Origin: JACVRW01 sp034664125
Lineage (GTDB): Bacteria; Actinomycetota; Thermoleophilia; Solirubrobacterales; Thermoleophilaceae
Direction of reading: 5' to 3'
DNA length: 64,000 bases
NCBI GenBank assembly: GCA_034664125.1
Contig: JAXDIG010000009.1
Location: 62,001-126,000 of the forward strand
The notes below the pieces were generated by a model, which was not told the origin of the DNA, did not search any database, and worked only from the letters and a program-made list of their open reading frames with translations. Of the stretch, positions 61,208 through 64,000 are shown one piece after another. How positions within the stretch are numbered: position 1 is the first letter of the stretch; each line of letters starts with the position of its first letter. The position numbers were made by a program, and so were the translations under genes.

Positions 61208-62544
61208 GGTCCTCCGAGGAATTCGCCGACGCCGGTCTTGGGCGCGGCGGCCGGCGCGGCGGCCGATGCGGTCGGCTGCTGCTCCGGTTCGGCCGCCGCC
61301 GCGGCGGCCGGGTCGAACTGCTCCTGCTCGGGCGCCGGCGGGGGCGGCGTCGGCGTTGCTTGCGCGACGGGCTGGGGAGCGGATTGCGTCGGCTCGGGGG
61401 CGGGCGCCGGAACCGGGGCGGGTGGCTGCGGATGAGTGGGAGGCGGATCGACCTGGGCTGTGCGGTGTGCCGCACCCTTGCGGGGCTCCTTGGGGGCGTC
61501 GTGATGCTGGAGTAGCTGGGCGACGTTGGGCAGGGGAGCGACCCCCTGGTCGACGCAATACGTGGCGCCAGCCCCAAGCGCGAGGCACGTGCCGATTGCC
61601 GCCGCGGCGGCTCCGGGACGCATCCCGGCCAGCGGCGTCGGGTCGACGGCGCGGGCGTACACCGATGCAGACTGCTGTTTAAGCTGGGCGCCCCCGTCGA
61701 CCAGGTGCTGTCGCACGCTGCTTCCAGAGCCACTGATCCGGGCCTTGGCAGCCTCGGCCATGTCGGTGAGGCCCTGGGCGCAGCGCTCGAGCACCCCTTG
61801 ATGAGCGTGTTCGGCCGCGGGGATGGGGACTGCGGCGGCGGCCGCTTCGCGCCAAGACCCGAGCCGCTTGAGAAACGCTTGGCAGGAGGCGCACGACATC
61901 AGGTGGAGCTGCGCCTGGGCCGCCTCGCGGCTGTTCGCGAGCCCGAACGCAAATCGCCACACGGTCCGTGACTCCTCGAGGCAGCCGCCGCCGCAACGTT
62001 CTACAAGCCGCGCGCGGGCCTGCGCCAAGATCCGCTCCAGGTCGCGCTTGACGACGCGCTGACTGACCTGCAGTTCGCGGGCCAGCTGCGGGCGCTTCAG
62101 GCCGCGCGCATAGAGCCCAAGCACGGCTCTCTGCCGCGGAGCGAGCTCGGCCGCGACTGCCTCGAACAGTCCGGCGAGCTCCCGCCGTTCCTCCGTACGT
62201 TCGAGCTCGCGCTCCGGACTCGCCCCAACGGCCGCGTGAACCGATCCGCAATCTGGCTCTGCGGTCGGTGCCTCGCGCGTGAGCAGCCGCAGCCGATCCA
62301 CAAGGACGTTGTCCATCGTGCGCCACAGCCACGCGTAGACCGCTGGCGCATCCTCGACAGGGCAAGAGCGCAACGCCCGCGCGTAGGCCTCCTGAAAGGC
62401 GTCCGAAATCTCGTCCGGCGAGCGGCGCGGATGCCGACGCCGAAGCGACCGCCTTAAGCGGTCGGCCAAGTCGCCGCTCGCGATCCGCTCTAGCGCGTCA
62501 CGCGTGACGTCGGAAGCTTCTGGAGGTGAGGTCGTGATCGCCAC
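61204..62544 (-). CDS. ECF-type sigma factor fused to a zinc-finger/membrane C-terminal region
   Basis: A 446-residue protein. Residues 20-75 are sigma region 2 (DEISDAFQEAYARALRSCP, VYAWLWRTMDNVLVDRLRL). Residues 110-165 are region 4 (AAELAPRQRAVLGLYARGLKRPQLARELQVSQRVVKRDLERI). Then comes a zf-HC2-like anti-sigma finger (AQAQLHLMSCASCQAFLKRLG), a hydrophobic segment (GAAAAAIGTCLALGAGATYCV), and a Pro-rich tail. A sigma factor carrying its own anti-sigma-like and possible membrane region is unusual. GTG 62544 is the likeliest start; it heads the envelope operon. Confidence 0.78.
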   Translation of the reverse strand: MAITTSPPEASDVTRDALERIASGDLADRLRRSLRRRHPRRSPDEISDAFQEAYARALRSCPVEDAPAVYAWLWRTMDNVLVDRLRLLTREAPTAEPDCGSVHAAVGASPERELERTEERRELAGLFEAVAAELAPRQRAVLGLYARGLKRPQLARELQVSQRVVKRDLERILAQARARLVERCGGGCLEESRTVWRFAFGLANSREAAQAQLHLMSCASCQAFLKRLGSWREAAAAAVPIPAAEHAHQGVLERCAQGLTDMAEAAKARISGSGSSVRQHLVDGGAQLKQQSASVYARAVDPTPLAGMRPGAAAAAIGTCLALGAGATYCVDQGVAPLPNVAQLLQHHDAPKEPRKGAAHRTAQVDPPPTHPQPPAPVPAPAPEPTQSAPQPVAQATPTPPPPAPEQEQFDPAAAAAAEPEQQPTASAAAPAAAPKTGVGEFLGGP

Positions 62545-63013
62545 CGCACCAAGAGACGGCCGGCGCCAGGAAGTGGCCCCTGCCTGGCGGAGCGACTGGC
62601 CCCTATCGGGATCAGGCGGGGCATCCCGGCCCGAACGCGGCGGCGCTTTCTGCGGTCCCTCCCTCTGGGAGTGACGCGGGTGAGCGACGACACCAAGCAA
62701 GGTGGGCGGCCGGGTCCTTACCGCCGTTCGAACCGATCGTTTCCCTTGCCGGTCTTGCTGCTGCACTCAGGCTCCTACCTGACCCGAGCTTGGCAATCCC
62801 TCCAGACTCGGACGCCACGAGAACTGAGGACAGTTATGTACCCTTCCGCTGGACTGCTCTAAACCAGTCGAGGTCGTTCAACACGGTTCTGAGCTGCCCG
62901 CGACACCGAGCTAGCGCAAAACGCGAGCACGGGGGCTCGGGGGTTTGTCGCGCCCACCCAGACGGGCCACGAACGCCCGTCGGTGCCCTTATCCAGGGCG
63001 GGTCCCGGACGCT
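62545..63013. other. No gene recognised (469 bp)
   Basis: This region is upstream of the sigma-fusion operon and downstream of a small ArsR-like gene. The open frame continuous with the sigma gene shows no family features. A promoter for the envelope operon must lie here, but no unambiguous -35/-10 pair was seen. Confidence 0.45.
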
Positions 63014-63280
63014 TTAGAGCGGTTCCTGCTTGAGCGTGATCCGCACCGTTGCAGTGTATGTGTGCTCCATCGCTCCGCGCACTTGGCGCTGTCGCACGAG
63101 CGCCACGGCACCCAGCTCGTGAAGCGCACGCACGTGATAGCTGACATTCGCGAGCGACTCTTGCATCTCCCTCGCGAGCTCAACCGGGGACGCGTCTCGG
63201 TCATACAGCCGCTCCAGGATCGCCAGCCGCAAGGGGTGGGCAATCGCCTTCGCTGCGTCAGGCGGCGAAAGCTCAGGCAT
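63014..63280 (-). CDS. ArsR family winged-helix regulator
   Basis: An 88-residue protein starting at ATG 63280 (MPELSPPDAAKAIAHPLRLAILERLYDRDASPVELAREMQESLANVSYHVRALHELGAVALVRQRQVRGAMEHTYTAT). It has a complete ArsR-type winged helix with no metal-binding cysteines. The longer frame to 63328 lacks support. It is divergent from the patatin gene and may control it. Confidence 0.85.
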   Translation of the reverse strand: MPELSPPDAAKAIAHPLRLAILERLYDRDASPVELAREMQESLANVSYHVRALHELGAVALVRQRQVRGAMEHTYTATVRITLKQEPL

Positions 63281-63517
63281 CGCCCCATCATCGCGCCCTG
63301 CGAGCAACGCGACTACCTCTAGGCGCACTACGTGGCACGTCCCACCGCCGCACGTCCTCGTATCTCAACAGAGCTTGATTGCTGAAGCCACTCCGTGAAA
63401 CTCTCCCATGCCCTCGAACCGGGGGACAAATATGTCCCGCACCGAGCCAGAGATTGCGTCCTCGGCGAGAGCTGCCAGCACTTGACGGTCCCCTTCTTAC
63501 AGTTCTAGCGTTGTACT

Positions 63518-64000
63518 ATGCGCTGGACGATTAGCACCACTCGATCGTCCCAAAGCAGTCTCGGCAAGATTGCGTCATGGGCGGAGCACGTTGCGGCGGT
63601 CTTCGCCGTCTCCCGTCTGGTTGGCTTCGCGATGCGCCGCAGACAGCGGGCGCACAACGGCGACGAGCCACCGCCGAGGCAAGACGACGACCGTGCGGCC
63701 TCGCCGGTGGGCGCGGGACCGGCGGCCGGCACGGAGCTGCAAGGCGACTACAAGCTTTACGACGTCATCCCAGCGTGGGAGCGCTACACGCTCGACAGCG
63801 AAAGGCCCGGTGAGTGGCTGAAGCGCAAGCTGGTCGGCCGAGACCGCACGCCTATCCCCTCCCACATCGGGTGTATCGAGGCGCCGCCGCCGGACGACGC
63901 CGAGCCGAGGACCGGCGTCTGCTGCTCCGGCGGCGGCATCCGCTCAGCGGCATTCAACCTCGGAGCGCTTCAGCAGATCCAGGGCCGGGACGGGAACTGG
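63518..64000 (+). CDS. Patatin-like phospholipase, N-terminal fragment (runs off the window)
   Basis: 161 codons are visible from ATG 63518, open to the window edge. The N-terminal 85 residues form a short hydrophobic/basic region (VAAVFAVSRLVGFAMRRRQ). At about residues 135-155 GVCCSGGGIRSAAFNLGALQ is the patatin oxyanion-hole loop (GGGxR). The catalytic GxSxG serine and the DG/A motif would lie beyond the window. TAGCGT ends 6 nt before the start, a leaderless-type -10. It would hydrolyse membrane lipids. Patatin effectors occur in some defence systems, but this context alone does not show that. Confidence 0.8.
   Translation, partial: MRWTISTTRSSQSSLGKIASWAEHVAAVFAVSRLVGFAMRRRQRAHNGDEPPPRQDDDRAASPVGAGPAAGTELQGDYKLYDVIPAWERYTLDSERPGEWLKRKLVGRDRTPIPSHIGCIEAPPPDDAEPRTGVCCSGGGIRSAAFNLGALQQIQGRDGNW

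Overview
The window is high-GC DNA from an actinobacterium. Several gene types point to Thermoleophilia/Solirubrobacterales: paired alkaline-phosphatase-fold sulfatases, 'RLSFANV..IAVFVAFGG' surface proteins, an acidic protein ending HDRLWFEQKPPRDFDFD, and starts that lack a ribosome binding site but carry a TANNNT -10 box about 7 nt upstream, as in leaderless transcripts. This is inference from gene content, because no rRNA gene is present.

Positions 1-16,260 are chromosomal backbone. An amine/GABA-type catabolic operon comes first (aminotransferase, PucR regulator, alanine dehydrogenase, aldehyde dehydrogenase), then an SRPBCC protein with no clear start, two tandem sulfatase-like proteins, a divergent membrane protein, lipB-lipA, a rhomboid protease, a D,D-carboxypeptidase, a DUF2510 membrane protein, tRNA-Ala(TGC), an acidic protein and a GGDEF diguanylate cyclase.

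Position 16,340 is the 3' end of tRNA-Ala(CGC), a typical integration point. From there to the right edge everything looks accessory. 16.3-38.4 kb is a mosaic of regulators, recombinases and probable defence genes. These include a REase-like/PIN protein, a sigma-like/AlbA_2 cassette, a DUF4062 protein, a large serine recombinase with four C-terminal repeats, a RelA/SpoT plus DUF262 pair, and a restriction cluster (m5C methyltransferase, putative endonuclease, Vsr, AspBHI-like type IV enzyme).

38.4-53.0 kb is the core of an integrative conjugative element, almost all on the minus strand and tightly overlapped: tyrosine integrase, excisionase-like protein, DNA methyltransferase, replication-relaxation protein, VirD4-like coupling ATPase, SLT/peptidase hydrolase, NTF2-like protein, VirB6-like protein, VirB4 ATPase, TcpE-like, VirB2-like and TcpC-like proteins. 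No classical MOB relaxase was recognised.

53-64 kb holds ArsR regulators, an HExxH protein with a divergent partner, and an envelope operon (sigma factor fused to an anti-sigma-like tail, a large secreted protein, a membrane-anchored protein, a LysM protein, a ParA/MinD ATPase). The window ends inside a patatin-like phospholipase. I infer one composite element starting at the tRNA and running past the right edge. Its far end is not visible, and the left 22 kb may contain older, nested insertions.
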